From Balneola sp. (lineage in GTDB: Bacteria; Bacteroidota; Rhodothermia; Balneolales; Balneolaceae), in the NCBI GenBank assembly GCA_017640785.1, contig JAEPPZ010000009.1, forward strand, positions 1 to 64,000: a stretch of 64,000 bases of DNA, written 5' to 3'. The position numbers and the translations under genes are program-made. The notes beneath the pieces are model-generated. The model did no database searches, had not been told where the DNA came from, and saw only the letters and a list, made by a program, of their open reading frames with translations. Position 1 is the first letter of the stretch. Each line of letters begins with the position of its first letter. Positions 18,818 to 28,513 of the stretch are shown here, in pieces.

Positions 18818-19255
18818 ATACTAAAATTATGTGGATTACTATGTGGAATACTTACTAACAAAAACTGGATAACTAAAATCGTTCAAAGTTCTCAACAAGT
18901 TTCCACAATTTGTTCACCTAATCAACATTCAAAAAGAATAACTTTTGGTGTTGAACAGCTTCATCTGATTTATATGTACAAAACAGATACACTTGTTGAT
19001 AACAAAAAATATCACTCTATAAATTACTGTTTTTTATAAAAAATATATCAACATTGATATCCACAAAGTTTTGTCAAGCGATGTAGAGAAAAAGAATAAC
19101 TTTGTTATCCACAAATCCACACTCTCTATTACTATATATTAAATTTATAAATCTCATTTTATTTGTCTTTTAGGATGTGGATAAGAAGTGAGAAAAAGGA
19201 TTCTCAAAGAGTTTTATAAGAACGTATATTTAAGCAATAAAAAATTCCTGATCTC
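18818..19255. other. candidate chromosomal replication origin (oriC)
   Basis: 438-bp intergenic, AT-rich region between divergent genes. Perfect DnaA boxes: TTATCCACA at 19105-19113 and its reverse TGTGGATAA at 19176-19184. 8/9 matches: TGTGGATTA 18830-18838, TGTTGATAA 18994-19002, ATATCCACA 19057-19065. 7/9 matches lie at 18864, 18899, 19045 and 19113. Two very AT-rich tracts (about 19003-19056 and 19122-19170) could be the unwinding element. Third-position G/C bias of the flanking genes changes sign here. dnaA itself is not in the window. Inference, not proof. Confidence 0.72.
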
Positions 19256-19765
19256 ATGGATAAAAGATACCCTATTGGAAATTTTGATTACGAGAAAGAT
19301 CACGATCTGAATGATGCAGAAATGTACATCGAACAGATCAAAGAACTTCCTTCAAAAATAAGAGCTCTTGTTTCAGAATTATCAGAAGAACAATTGAATA
19401 CTCCGTACAGAGAAAATGGTTGGACTCCCGTTCAGGTTATTCATCATTTAGGAGATAGTCACCTGAATTCATTGTGCAGATTCAAACTTGCTATGACAGA
19501 AGAAAATCCTACAATTCGTCCTTACAATGAAGCTGCCTGGGCAGTTTTAGGTGACTATGAGTTGATGAGTGTTGAAGAAGGATTGAATTTTCTGGAAGCA
19601 GTTCACTTAAAATGGGTTGCTATCTTTAAAACAATTAAAAAAGATGATTGGAAGCGAACATTTCAACATCCGGAATCGGGAATAAATTATAAACTTATAA
19701 ATGCCTTAGCGATGTATGCCTGGCATGGAAATCATCACTTAGCTCATATTGAACTTGTTAGATAA
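19256..19765 (+). CDS. DinB/YfiT-like putative metal-dependent transferase (BstA-like)
   Basis: 169 residues, four-helix DinB fold. Three candidate metal-ligand histidines are visible: one in VQVIHHLGDSH and two in AWHGNHHLAHIEL. The start DKRYPIGNFDYEK is typical of the YfiT/bacillithiol transferase branch of DinB. The thiol cofactor used by this organism is unknown, so the substrate is left open. Divergent from dtd across the candidate origin. Confidence 0.85.
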   Translation: MDKRYPIGNFDYEKDHDLNDAEMYIEQIKELPSKIRALVSELSEEQLNTPYRENGWTPVQVIHHLGDSHLNSLCRFKLAMTEENPTIRPYNEAAWAVLGDYELMSVEEGLNFLEAVHLKWVAIFKTIKKDDWKRTFQHPESGINYKLINALAMYAWHGNHHLAHIELVR

Positions 19766-19783
19766 CGATCTGTAACAACGAGC

Positions 19784-19815
19784 TTCCCCTCCGACGGAGG
19801 GGAATGAGGGGTGGG
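19784..19815. repeat. GC-rich hairpin repeat upstream of purM
   Basis: 9-bp perfect stem TTCCCCTCC / GGAGGGGAA with loop GAC (19784-19804), followed by GAGGGGTGGGTC. The GTGGGTC edge recurs beside the hairpin at 53324-53345, so these seem to be one repeat family. Confidence 0.6.
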
Positions 19816-19852
19816 TCCAAACTGATAAAATTTATTTTAAAAACTCTATCAA

Positions 19853-20863
19853 ATGACAAAAAAGACATTCACATACAAAGATTCAGGCGTAGATATCAAA
19901 GCCGGAGAAGAGCTTGTTAATTCTATAAAAGGAGTAGTTAAAGAGACTCATGGTCCTGCAGTGCTTTCCAACATTGGTGGTTTTGGTGGATTTTTTAAAC
20001 CGGATATGGGAGCGTTTAAGAATCCTGTATTTGTTAGTTCTGTGGATGGCGTTGGAACCAAATTGATTGTGGCGTTCAAAGCCGGAAAATATGATACCGT
20101 TGGACAAGATCTGGTAAATCATTGTGTGAATGATATTGCGGTTTGTGGGGCAACTCCTCTTTTCTTCCTGGATTATTTCTCTACCGGAAAGCTTGAGCAA
20201 AATGTGGGTTATGATGTGATCAAAGGATTTGCGACGGCCTGCAAGGAAAACAATGTAGCTTTGATTGGTGGAGAAACTGCCGAGATGCCTGATATTTACG
20301 GAGAAGGTGAATTTGATCTGGCAGGGACCATTGTCGGTATTGTAGATGAAGACAAAGTGATCAACGGTGCAGGAATTGAAAAAGGTGACGTTCTTCTTGG
20401 ATTCAAAAGTTCAGGATTACATACCAACGGATATTCACTTGCCAGAAAAGTGTTGTTCAGTGAGTACGATGTAAATGATCATGTGGAAGAACTTGGATGT
20501 ACCGTTGCAGAAGAACTATTGCAAGTTCATCGATCATATTTAGGATTGATCTCAGAGCTTAAAGAAATGGATGGAGTAAACGGGTTTTCTCACATTACCG
20601 GTGGTGGAATGGTAGGAAACACCAAACGAATTTTACCGGAAGGATTGGCTTTAAATATTAACTGGGAAGGATGGGAACGTCCTGCGGTTTACAATCTGAT
20701 TCAGGAAATAGGAAATGTACCCGAAGAAGATATGCAGACAACTTTTAATCTTGGAATTGGATTAGTTTGTGTGGTTTCTGCAGATAAAGCAGCGGAAGTA
20801 AAAGCAAAAGCTGAAAGTTTGGGAGAAGAGGTTTTTGAGGTGGGGAGTGTAATTAAGGATTAA
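19853..20863 (+). CDS. purM: phosphoribosylformylglycinamidine cyclo-ligase
   Basis: ATP-dependent closure of the imidazole ring (AIR synthase) in purine biosynthesis. 336 residues, normal. Visible: GVDIKAGEELV, FKNPVFVSSVDGVGTKL, NHCVNDIAVCGATPLFFLDY, ALIGGETAEMP, and SGLHTNGYSLARK. The C-terminal ATP-grasp-like half has FSHITGGGM. Single gene, no other pur genes adjacent. Confidence 0.96.
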   Translation: MTKKTFTYKDSGVDIKAGEELVNSIKGVVKETHGPAVLSNIGGFGGFFKPDMGAFKNPVFVSSVDGVGTKLIVAFKAGKYDTVGQDLVNHCVNDIAVCGATPLFFLDYFSTGKLEQNVGYDVIKGFATACKENNVALIGGETAEMPDIYGEGEFDLAGTIVGIVDEDKVINGAGIEKGDVLLGFKSSGLHTNGYSLARKVLFSEYDVNDHVEELGCTVAEELLQVHRSYLGLISELKEMDGVNGFSHITGGGMVGNTKRILPEGLALNINWEGWERPAVYNLIQEIGNVPEEDMQTTFNLGIGLVCVVSADKAAEVKAKAESLGEEVFEVGSVIKD

Positions 20864-20876
20864 GGATTATGAGTTT

Positions 20877-21674
20877 ATGTTAAATAGAGAGGATTGGTTA
20901 ATTGAACTAGTTAAAAGAGATTTAAATAAAGAATTAGTTTCACATTACACTAAACTAGAAACAGCTGTATTTGATATTATTCCTACAAATAAAATCAAAT
21001 TTACAACCCAAGAAAAAAATAACGACCCACATGAGTACAGAAAAGATCTAGGTACTATAATAATAAGAGATGAAATTGATTCAGAATTTACTAGTAAAGG
21101 AGAGAGTTTATTAAAAGATAATCTTAAGGTTTTTTCTACATCTATTAGTTCGCCTCAAAAAAGAAAACCAGAACATACTTCCTTAACAAATTGCTCATTT
21201 GGAAATGTAATGATGTGGGCACATTATGGCAATAATCACAAAGGGATAGTATTACTTTTTGAAAAGAAAGATTTAGAAAAAAAACTGAGAGAAGAATATA
21301 GTAGAGTATTTGTTGAAGAAGTTAACTACAAAGATGTATCAAATACTAATTATACAATTAAGCATGATAGTCAAAAACGATTAATTGATAATATTTATGA
21401 TGAACTAGAAAAAGATAAAGGAAACAGGTTTTTTTCTAAACAAAATGAATGGTCATGTGAAAAAGAATTGCGATGGGTAATTCTAAATGAAAACAAAAAA
21501 GGAAGTGAATTTTTGGACTATAAAAATAGTCTTAAAGCTGTAATCTTAGGGGATAGGACAGAAAAAAAATATGTTGATGTAGTAAAGAAATTATTAGAAG
21601 GATCAAATATTGACTTGTTCAAATTAGATTGGGATCAATTTTTTAAAAAAAGTTTTAAGCTAAATAAAGTTTAA
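20877..21674 (+). CDS. DUF2971 family protein
   Basis: 265 residues. Recognised by TSISSPQKRKPE, MMWAHYGNNHKGIVLLFEK and WSCEKELRWVI, the usual DUF2971 core. Function unknown; family members are often found in variable or defence-associated regions. It is strikingly AT-rich, with A/T-ending codons and long A runs, unlike purM only 13 nt upstream, which suggests recent transfer. No defence partner gene is adjacent. The start is ATG at 20877. Confidence 0.85.
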   Translation: MLNREDWLIELVKRDLNKELVSHYTKLETAVFDIIPTNKIKFTTQEKNNDPHEYRKDLGTIIIRDEIDSEFTSKGESLLKDNLKVFSTSISSPQKRKPEHTSLTNCSFGNVMMWAHYGNNHKGIVLLFEKKDLEKKLREEYSRVFVEEVNYKDVSNTNYTIKHDSQKRLIDNIYDELEKDKGNRFFSKQNEWSCEKELRWVILNENKKGSEFLDYKNSLKAVILGDRTEKKYVDVVKKLLEGSNIDLFKLDWDQFFKKSFKLNKV

Positions 21675-22008
21675 ACTCATTTCTAAGCTCTGTTTAGAAT
21701 GCAAAAAGGGTCTCCTTCTACCAATGGATATATCTTCATTGAACTAGAAAAAGCCAAATTAAATAAAGCAACTCCCTACAGATCCTGAAACAAGTTCAGG
21801 ATGACGATTATTAAAAAACTACACATTTTTAAGGTTAACAAGCGAGGGATTTATCCCGATGAAGCGAAAGTAAGTTTTAGAATATGAATACTAAAATCCT
21901 CCTTTGAAGGAGGTGAGTTTCAATCGTTTAGATTGAAAGCCGAAGGATGTGTGAATTAGAAATGTGATGTTATCCAGTTTACTAGCAAGGAATTTATTCC
22001 GCAGCTTT
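21675..22008. repeat. gene-free region filled with palindromic repeats
   Basis: No gene seen. It holds hairpins at 21782-21802 (arms ATCCTGAA / TTCAGGAT, the reverse copy of 2155-2175), 21846-21857 (GGGAT/ATCCC), 21898-21913 (CCTCCTT/AAGGAGG), 21918-21938 (TTTCAATC/GATTGAAA), and an AGGAATTTATTCC near 21988. Confidence 0.65.
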
Positions 22009-22662
22009 TCATTTTATTCCGGTGCTATACAACCCAATCATTTGCAATGATTTGCCTTGGATATGAAAGTCTGGTTCGGAGATTTCTTCTGTGTATATAT
22101 TTTCGAATCCAACTTCAGCAAGTAAGCTTTCTACTTCAGTTTTTGTGTACTTGTTAAATCCATAATTTGATACTTCTAAGTTGTCCAATACTTTTTTGGG
22201 TCGGTACGCAATCAATATTTTACCATTAGGATTTAATACTCTATATAGTTCACGGGCATTTTTCGATAGATCAGGCCAAAAATAGATGGTGTTCGTGGTT
22301 GTTATATAATCAATACTATTATCTTTATAAGGTAGATTTTCGATCGAACCTTTAATGAAAGATACTTTTCCTGAATCGATTAATTTTTGATTTAATCGTA
22401 TAGCTTCATCAACCATTGTCTGGGAAAAATCCAATCCTATATATTCTAAATTGTGATTCAAGCCCATTAAATCCTTGGTAAAGAAACCGTTTCCCATTCC
22501 AATTTCTAAAATTAAACTATTAGGTTTGGGTTTAAGCAGCTTATATGAGTTTAGACATAGATGCTGATTGCCTTTATTCATTTGTTTGGCGACTTCTTTA
22601 CCATTCTTTCCTGTAGGTTTCCGTAGATGTTTTGCAATTTCTTGCATGGAAAGGTCACTCAT
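22009..22662 (-). CDS. class I SAM-dependent methyltransferase
   Basis: 217 residues. Rossmann-type methyltransferase with SAM-binding motif I LILEIGMGNGFFTKDL, motif II acidic YIGLDFSQTMVDEA, and ENLPYKDNSIDYITT as motif IV, as in UbiE/Methyltransf_11 proteins. Substrate unknown. Single gene. Third-position C exceeds G, consistent with a lagging-strand gene right of the origin. Confidence 0.88.
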   Translation of the reverse strand: MSDLSMQEIAKHLRKPTGKNGKEVAKQMNKGNQHLCLNSYKLLKPKPNSLILEIGMGNGFFTKDLMGLNHNLEYIGLDFSQTMVDEAIRLNQKLIDSGKVSFIKGSIENLPYKDNSIDYITTTNTIYFWPDLSKNARELYRVLNPNGKILIAYRPKKVLDNLEVSNYGFNKYTKTEVESLLAEVGFENIYTEEISEPDFHIQGKSLQMIGLYSTGIK

Positions 22663-22865
22663 AGCCGTTTTTATTGAAACATTAAAACTAATATGATTAT
22701 AAGTGAATTAATTACCAAGGTTAGATATCAGCGGTAATCAAAAAAATTAACAAATCAGCCATCCTGATGTTAAAACCCTATAAAGCCCGGCCTCAAATTT
22801 AGTATCCCGTTTATTAATGGATAGTTTTCAACTAATTAAACTATTCACAAAGAAATTATTTTTTA

Positions 22866-23351
22866 ATGAACATTTTAAAGAGAGTTAAAGCACTCATTTT
22901 ATCACTTATTATTTGCAGTACAGCTGTAGCGGCTCAAAATATGCCAATGCAACAAATTGCTCCTGCTGATTCAGTATCAGATTCTGAACTGGAACAATTT
23001 GTAATAATAGCACAGGAACTCCAAGGAATACGAATGGAACTGGATAGTCTGGTTGTTGCCAAACTGGAAGAAGAGGGAATGTCTACAGCAAGGTTTCAGG
23101 AAATAATGCGTAGCAAGCAAAACCCTGAAGGTGAAGAAATAGAACTTACTACTAAAGAAGAAGAAACCGTAGCAAATATGCAGAGCTTTTTACAACAAGC
23201 AAGTATGAGCGCTCAAAAACAACAAATGCAATCAATTCAGGATTCTGAGATGTCTGCACAGCGATTTCAAAGTATAGCTCAGGCAATGCAATCCGACAAA
23301 GATCTGGCTATGAGAATGCAAACAATAGCTATGGAGATGGAGTCGAACTAG
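22866..23351 (+). CDS. secreted DUF4168-like protein
   Basis: 161 residues. Signal peptide (KRVKALILSLIICSTAVAAQ, cleavage after AQ region), then a polar helical domain rich in Met, Gln and Glu with repeated GMSTARFQEIM / EMSAQRFQSIA segments. This pattern fits DUF4168, a periplasmic family of unknown function; stress-related roles are only conjecture. Monocistronic, ended by a strong hairpin. Confidence 0.7.
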   Translation: MNILKRVKALILSLIICSTAVAAQNMPMQQIAPADSVSDSELEQFVIIAQELQGIRMELDSLVVAKLEEEGMSTARFQEIMRSKQNPEGEEIELTTKEEETVANMQSFLQQASMSAQKQQMQSIQDSEMSAQRFQSIAQAMQSDKDLAMRMQTIAMEMESN

Positions 23352-23352
23352 A

Positions 23353-23397
23353 AAAAAGCCGGAGGATCATCCAAAGAACTTTTTGGATGATCGCTTT
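23353..23397. terminator. bidirectional terminator between convergent genes
   Basis: 11-bp perfect stem GATCATCCAAA (23364-23374) / TTTGGATGATC (23381-23391) with loop GAACTT, flanked by AAAAAAGC and GCTTTCC. Lies between the DUF4168-like gene and the potassium channel gene. Confidence 0.8.
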
Positions 23398-23447
23398 CCT
23401 TTAAAGGATTAGGAACATCAGCGTAAAGCAAAAAAAATCAATGATCT

Positions 23448-25136
23448 TTAATCAGCATACATTTGTATAAACCGCTCTTCTGCTTCAGTTTCTCCTATTA
23501 AAACAAGTTCGCTGTTTTCCGGAATAGGATCTGTGGGATCCGGATTGATTATCTGTTCTCCATCTCTGGTATAAGCAATTACATTACATCCGGTATTGTG
23601 ACGGATATCAGCTTCTATAATAGTTTTTCCTGCAATTTTAGAAGGAGTTCTTAGACTGAATACATTCAATCCCTCGGCAATCATGATAATATCGTTTTCT
23701 TCATAAATATTGAAGATAGCGTTGGCTCCCATCGTAGCATAAGACATCACAAAATCGGCTCCGGCGCGGTGTAACGAACTCACATTTCTTTCCAGAGTGG
23801 AACGGGCAACAATGTGAATATTTGGGCGAAGATGGCGACAGTAAATTGTGAGATAAATATTAATGTCATCCTGATTAGTACTGATAATTACACTGTGAGC
23901 CTTGTCAATTCCAGCCTTTTTCAGTGTGTTGATATCGTTTGCATCTCCAAGAATGAAATTCTTTTCATTCAAAATTCGGTCAGGATTTTTATCAACAATT
24001 TTGAATTTGATATTACGACGCTTTAAGTGATAAGCTGCAGCTCTACCTACACGTCCACCACCAATTATGATAACAGGCTCTTCACTTATGGCATAGATAC
24101 CAAACAACTCATCATATCTTCGAAGTTGATCCACAGAACCCGCCATCATGATCACGCTTTGTTCGCTTATAACAGTATCCGGATGAGAGCCGAGAAAACG
24201 GCCTCGTTCCCAAATTCCAACAATATTAATTCCAAGTTTTTCTCTGAGTTGTGATTCACGAAGTGTTTTTCCAACAAGTGGAGTGTCATAAGCAGTGGCT
24301 TCAGCAATAACAATATCTCCAAGCCTACCGATGGTATGAACTCGGGCATCTTGTCCAAGCACGCGCCTTGATAAAGCCCTTCCCAGAAGATTACCCATGT
24401 GAAGTACATGATCACATCCGGCGAGTTTCAGGATATCAATAGAATCGTGAGAATTGGCAGTAGCTATAATTTTAATATGCTCGCTGTTTTCTCTCACAGT
24501 GTGAGCCACGTTGGTATTGAACATATCAGAGCCGTTCGTAACCACCATTGCCGCCTGATGAATTTGTAGCTTTTGATAGGTTTCGGGATTGTCAGGTTCA
24601 CCAACCATAACTCTGTATCCGTCGTCGAACAATTCCAAAGCTTCTGTCAGGTCCTGAACCAAAAGCACATATTCTTTGTGGTACTGCTTTAGTTTTTCGA
24701 TAAGTGCTTTTGTAATGGGATCGAAACTGGCAATAACCACATGGTTTTTTGTAGTTGGAGGAAGTTCTTTTGGTGCTCTTGCGCGCGATTGAGCCTCCAT
24801 CCACGGAGCATAAAAGAATTCTATGAATGTGAAGGGCAACATGATCAACAGAACCAGAATACCGGAACCTAGAACCACCATTGAAAAGAAACGACCCAGA
24901 TCGGAAGTAAAGGTGATATCCCCGAAGCCTAGAGTACTCATGGTTACCAGAGTCCAATAAAACCCTGTCATCCAGCTGTGTTGCTGACCTTCTCTTTCCA
25001 TAATTATATGGAAAAGGACTCCATAAATGGTGATGAGAAGAACAAGAATACCAAGAAACTTAAGAAGGCGCGCTATATTTACCTTCGTGTTCTTATTAGA
25101 AATAAAGTAAGAGATCTGTGATGAAAAAAACTTCAT
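23448..25136 (-). CDS. potassium channel with tandem TrkA/RCK domains
   Basis: 562 residues. Two membrane helices (about 25-46 and 85-107) flank the pore with filter TLGFGD at 68-73 (usual TVGYGD). Two Rossmann RCK/TrkA-N domains follow: one at about 130-250 (HVVIASFDPITKALIEKL, without a full GxGxxG), and a second at about 350-470 with a complete VIIIGGGRVGRAAAYHL. TrkA-C domains occupy about 265-345 and 480-562. A ligand-gated K+ conductance at the inner membrane is inferred. Single gene. Confidence 0.92.
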   Translation of the reverse strand: MKFFSSQISYFISNKNTKVNIARLLKFLGILVLLITIYGVLFHIIMEREGQQHSWMTGFYWTLVTMSTLGFGDITFTSDLGRFFSMVVLGSGILVLLIMLPFTFIEFFYAPWMEAQSRARAPKELPPTTKNHVVIASFDPITKALIEKLKQYHKEYVLLVQDLTEALELFDDGYRVMVGEPDNPETYQKLQIHQAAMVVTNGSDMFNTNVAHTVRENSEHIKIIATANSHDSIDILKLAGCDHVLHMGNLLGRALSRRVLGQDARVHTIGRLGDIVIAEATAYDTPLVGKTLRESQLREKLGINIVGIWERGRFLGSHPDTVISEQSVIMMAGSVDQLRRYDELFGIYAISEEPVIIIGGGRVGRAAAYHLKRRNIKFKIVDKNPDRILNEKNFILGDANDINTLKKAGIDKAHSVIISTNQDDINIYLTIYCRHLRPNIHIVARSTLERNVSSLHRAGADFVMSYATMGANAIFNIYEENDIIMIAEGLNVFSLRTPSKIAGKTIIEADIRHNTGCNVIAYTRDGEQIINPDPTDPIPENSELVLIGETEAEERFIQMYAD

Positions 25137-25208
25137 GTAGAAAGATAGTTTGTCTTAGGCTAATAAAGACAAAAAAATCTACAATTTTAATTCCAGCTGA
25201 AAATTAAA

Positions 25209-26327
25209 TTAATTGGAGAGTAAAGGAGTCCGGGAATCATTTTCTAACTGATCACAAAAGTAAGACTCAGAAGCCCATTCATTCTTAAAAAGATGTGGAA
25301 GTGTCTTTATTTCCATTACTACAGAAAACTCATGCGAAGAACGCTCACATAGCTTGTTAAAAAGCTGAAGATAGACTTCCTTTTCTGAATAGAAAGGCAC
25401 ATTCAATTCAGAGTAACTATAGGAATGAACAGAGATTCTGTTTTCATCATCGAACTTAGAAAGAGTTTTTGAGCTAAAGTTCGTTTTAAAATCCTCATCA
25501 ACATATAGATATGCTTTTGCCGTTTTACCTGAAAACAAATTGAAAGATGGATATCCCGGCCAAAGATTGAAAAAGTTGGTTGCAGGTAAGATCAGGAATA
25601 AGAAAATAGCAAAGCTTTTAGAAACAGAGGGATTACTAAAAAGGTGAATAGCTTCCTTATTCCAAAATAATAAAACCAACAGGATCATCATTGCAACATT
25701 CCATGGTATGATGACTGTATTGAATGTAAAAAAGCCGAATATCACTTCATAAAGAATTAAAAAGTGCATACCCAAAAGTAACAAAACTGAAATTTTTCTT
25801 GTTGAAATAAAGATCAATCCAACACCTAGAAGAGCTTCAATTAAAGGAATAGAATAACTCAATGGACCAAGGTCAGGGACAATGAGTTCAGGTAAAGTAT
25901 TTGTTATAAAACCGGCATTAACTTTATGAATACCGGACCAAAAATAGATCCCAATAAACGCTATTCGAAATAATGTAAGCATGGTTTTTTCTGTGATCAT
26001 CTTACAACGATACGAGAAAATAAACGCCAAGAGAACAAAGAATATATAAACCCAGGGCTGCCATCGGCTCTGATCCTGAAGGCATAGAAATAATATCAGA
26101 AGCAGAAAAAGAAATAAAGAATGGGTTGAGAATTTGAAATCAAAAACAGAAAGTAAACCACTAATAAAAAACAGGCTTAGTATAGAAAAATGTAATAGTC
26201 CTCCCGTTACAAAAAAATCAAAGCTGGGAAGAACAGGAAAAACCCTGTCATTCATCCAAAGAGGGAAACAAATAAGAATACCGGCAAGAAGAGAGATAAT
26301 TATTATTATCTGCAGCTTTTTATTCAT
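25209..26327 (-). CDS. polytopic membrane protein of unknown function
   Basis: About 372 residues with some eight to ten hydrophobic segments up to residue 270, then a soluble C-terminal region of about 100 residues. It resembles HTTM/DoxX-like multipass proteins in layout (SGIHKVNAGFITN near 140), but no firm family is recognised. I prefer the ATG at 26327 (MNKKLQ); an in-frame TTG at 26348 would add seven residues. GC-poor but similar to neighbours. Confidence 0.65.
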   Translation of the reverse strand: MNKKLQIIIIISLLAGILICFPLWMNDRVFPVLPSFDFFVTGGLLHFSILSLFFISGLLSVFDFKFSTHSLFLFLLLILFLCLQDQSRWQPWVYIFFVLLAFIFSYRCKMITEKTMLTLFRIAFIGIYFWSGIHKVNAGFITNTLPELIVPDLGPLSYSIPLIEALLGVGLIFISTRKISVLLLLGMHFLILYEVIFGFFTFNTVIIPWNVAMMILLVLLFWNKEAIHLFSNPSVSKSFAIFLFLILPATNFFNLWPGYPSFNLFSGKTAKAYLYVDEDFKTNFSSKTLSKFDDENRISVHSYSYSELNVPFYSEKEVYLQLFNKLCERSSHEFSVVMEIKTLPHLFKNEWASESYFCDQLENDSRTPLLSN

Positions 26328-26367
26328 TCCTTTTCTACGATCGACCAATTAAAGAAAGATAAAAGAG

Positions 26368-27291
26368 TTATTTAATTGCAAAAACAACATCGGTAATATT
26401 TGCATCTTTTGCTGTTTCCAGAGGATTTGTAATGTAATGCTCCCAGGGATGAACGCCTCTTTTTTGTTTAAACTCTTTGCCTCTGGCCATTCCAATCATT
26501 GTAGACCAGGCGTTACCAAGGTGATCATATTTTCCGGTATGACGGAGGGTATAAATTCTTGTAGCTGGAATTTCTCCTGATACAAAATCATCAGGTAACT
26601 CATCGGAAACAGAAGTTACTCCAACACAGGCAGTATAGGTTGCCTTTCTTTTTACTATATCCCACTTATGGTAAATACTGTAGGCCTGTCCTGTTGCAAG
26701 GGCTTCATTTTTTTTCATGTATTCTTCCAGCTTGCGAAAATCTTCCGGCATAGCATCATCCATTTTATCAATGTCACAAGTTGTTTTAATACCTATATAT
26801 TTTGCTCCCGGAAAATCAGATTCTCCCATCCAATCCAGTTTTGATTTTACCTCACCTTCTTCAATATAATCCTTAAGCATATTCAAGCCACGTTCATAAT
26901 CCATGCCAATAAATCCTTCCATCATATTTTTCATCCAGAACATAAAAAAAGGCAGTTTACTATCCATAGACCAGGTAACAGCAGTGCGATTGTTATTGTC
27001 AGAAAGCAAAAATTTTACTTTTGCCTCAGATTTCCAGGGTTTTAAAAAAGTAAGATCATACTCAATGGAATTGCTACCATCTTCCAGAGAGATATTCATA
27101 TTGCCTTCACCAACCCTGTCCCCTTTCCACTCATAATATTTAGCATCGTCAGAAATGTTGACCTTTACACCTTTTTCCATGATTAACCACGGAGACCATT
27201 TAGTCCAATGATTAAAATCATTCAATTTTGTGTAAACATTATCAATTGAGGAATTTATTGTAGCAGAACGTGTTACATTAATTTTAGGCAT
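26368..27291 (-). CDS. SRPBCC (polyketide cyclase-like) / GyrI-like fusion protein
   Basis: 307 residues with two ligand-binding folds. Residues 1-150 look like an SRPBCC/START domain (SATINSSIDNVYTKLNDFNHWTKWSPW, TAVTWSMDSK). Residues about 160-307 look like the GyrI-like effector fold (TGQAYSIYHKWD, GEIPATRIYTLRHTGKYDHLGNAW). Such fusions bind small hydrophobic compounds; there is no DNA-binding domain. The ligand is unknown. Confidence 0.82.
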   Translation of the reverse strand: MPKINVTRSATINSSIDNVYTKLNDFNHWTKWSPWLIMEKGVKVNISDDAKYYEWKGDRVGEGNMNISLEDGSNSIEYDLTFLKPWKSEAKVKFLLSDNNNRTAVTWSMDSKLPFFMFWMKNMMEGFIGMDYERGLNMLKDYIEEGEVKSKLDWMGESDFPGAKYIGIKTTCDIDKMDDAMPEDFRKLEEYMKKNEALATGQAYSIYHKWDIVKRKATYTACVGVTSVSDELPDDFVSGEIPATRIYTLRHTGKYDHLGNAWSTMIGMARGKEFKQKRGVHPWEHYITNPLETAKDANITDVVFAIK

Positions 27292-27424
27292 AATAAGACA
27301 GGTTTATGAAAAGCATTAATAAATGAAATCAATCATAAGTTTAAAAGCAAAAAGCGAGACTATTCTTAACAGAAAAAGTGAAAGTTGATTTGTACCTTTA
27401 ATCCATGGAAAAAGAAAGAATTGA

Positions 27425-28513
27425 ATGATAAAAATTTCGCGTTTCCGGGCTTTTATTAGAAAGCATCAAAAAAGTGCACCGGTTGTTTTTTTTATACTGG
27501 GATTTACATGGGATTCATTAACACTGGGAAGCATTGACCGATTATATGATCAGATTATTATCTGTGTGTATTTATTATCTCTGAGTCTGAGCCTATACCT
27601 TTTTAATTTAGTGGATGATGATAAATGGAAGGAAACGTTTCTGGAGCGTTATGAGGATTACTTTCCGTTGGCTATTCAATTCTTTATCGGAGGGTTGTGT
27701 AGCGCATATGTAATATTCTTTTCGAGAAGCGTATCATTTACAAAAACCGTTTCTTTCTTCATAATTCTGGTAGTACTGCTTTTCGCAAATGAGCTTCTGA
27801 AGAAAAGGATATCGAATAAGTATCTACAATTCGGTACATACTTTTTTGTGAACTTTACTTTCTTCACATTTTTTATTCCGGTATTAGTAAACACGATGAA
27901 TACATTTATTTTTCTGATATCAGGAGGGATAAGTTTATCCAGCACACTTATTTTAGTCACTTTTATTTATGGAAAAAGTCCTTCTACAAGAAGGGAGCTA
28001 AATAAGACCAAGCTTATAAATCTGATCCTTATAATTTATGCTACTATAAATATCTTCTATTTCTTTAACCTGATACCCCCGGTGCCTTTGGCAATGGAGG
28101 AAGGATTGGTAGCCCATAACATTGAAAAAGAAAACGGAACGTATACTGTTACGTATCAAAAAAGCGGTCTATTTTCTGCATTTGATAATGAAACAAGCTA
28201 TACCCCCGGAGATAGTTTATTCATATTTACATCTATTTTTGCTCCGGCTGATCTAAAGAAAAGAGTTAACCATCATTGGCAATGGAAAAACTCACAAACG
28301 GGTGATTGGGAAACGTCAGATAAAATTGAATTCGAGATCACAGGAGGAAGAGACGGGGGCTATCGTGGTTATTCATATAAAACCAACATTCTGGAAGGGA
28401 AATGGAAAGTAGATGTAACAACAAACGATGATATGATTCTTGGACGTATAAATTTCACGGTTGTTTATGACTCAACAAACACAAGTAGAAACTTAGAAAC
28501 AGAAACTTTTTAA
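27425..28513 (+). CDS. DUF2914 membrane protein
   Basis: 362 residues. About seven transmembrane segments fill residues 15-220. The C-terminal 100 residues form the extracytoplasmic DUF2914 domain, recognised by [22 protein letters not shown] and [18 protein letters not shown]. Function unknown. Its stop overlaps the stop of the convergent XRE regulator gene by 4 nt. Confidence 0.8.
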   Translation: MIKISRFRAFIRKHQKSAPVVFFILGFTWDSLTLGSIDRLYDQIIICVYLLSLSLSLYLFNLVDDDKWKETFLERYEDYFPLAIQFFIGGLCSAYVIFFSRSVSFTKTVSFFIILVVLLFANELLKKRISNKYLQFGTYFFVNFTFFTFFIPVLVNTMNTFIFLISGGISLSSTLILVTFIYGKSPSTRRELNKTKLINLILIIYATINIFYFFNLIPPVPLAMEEGLVAHNIEKENGTYTVTYQKSGLFSAFDNETSYTPGDSLFIFTSIFAPADLKKRVNHHWQWKNSQTGDWETSDKIEFEITGGRDGGYRGYSYKTNILEGKWKVDVTTNDDMILGRINFTVVYDSTNTSRNLETETF

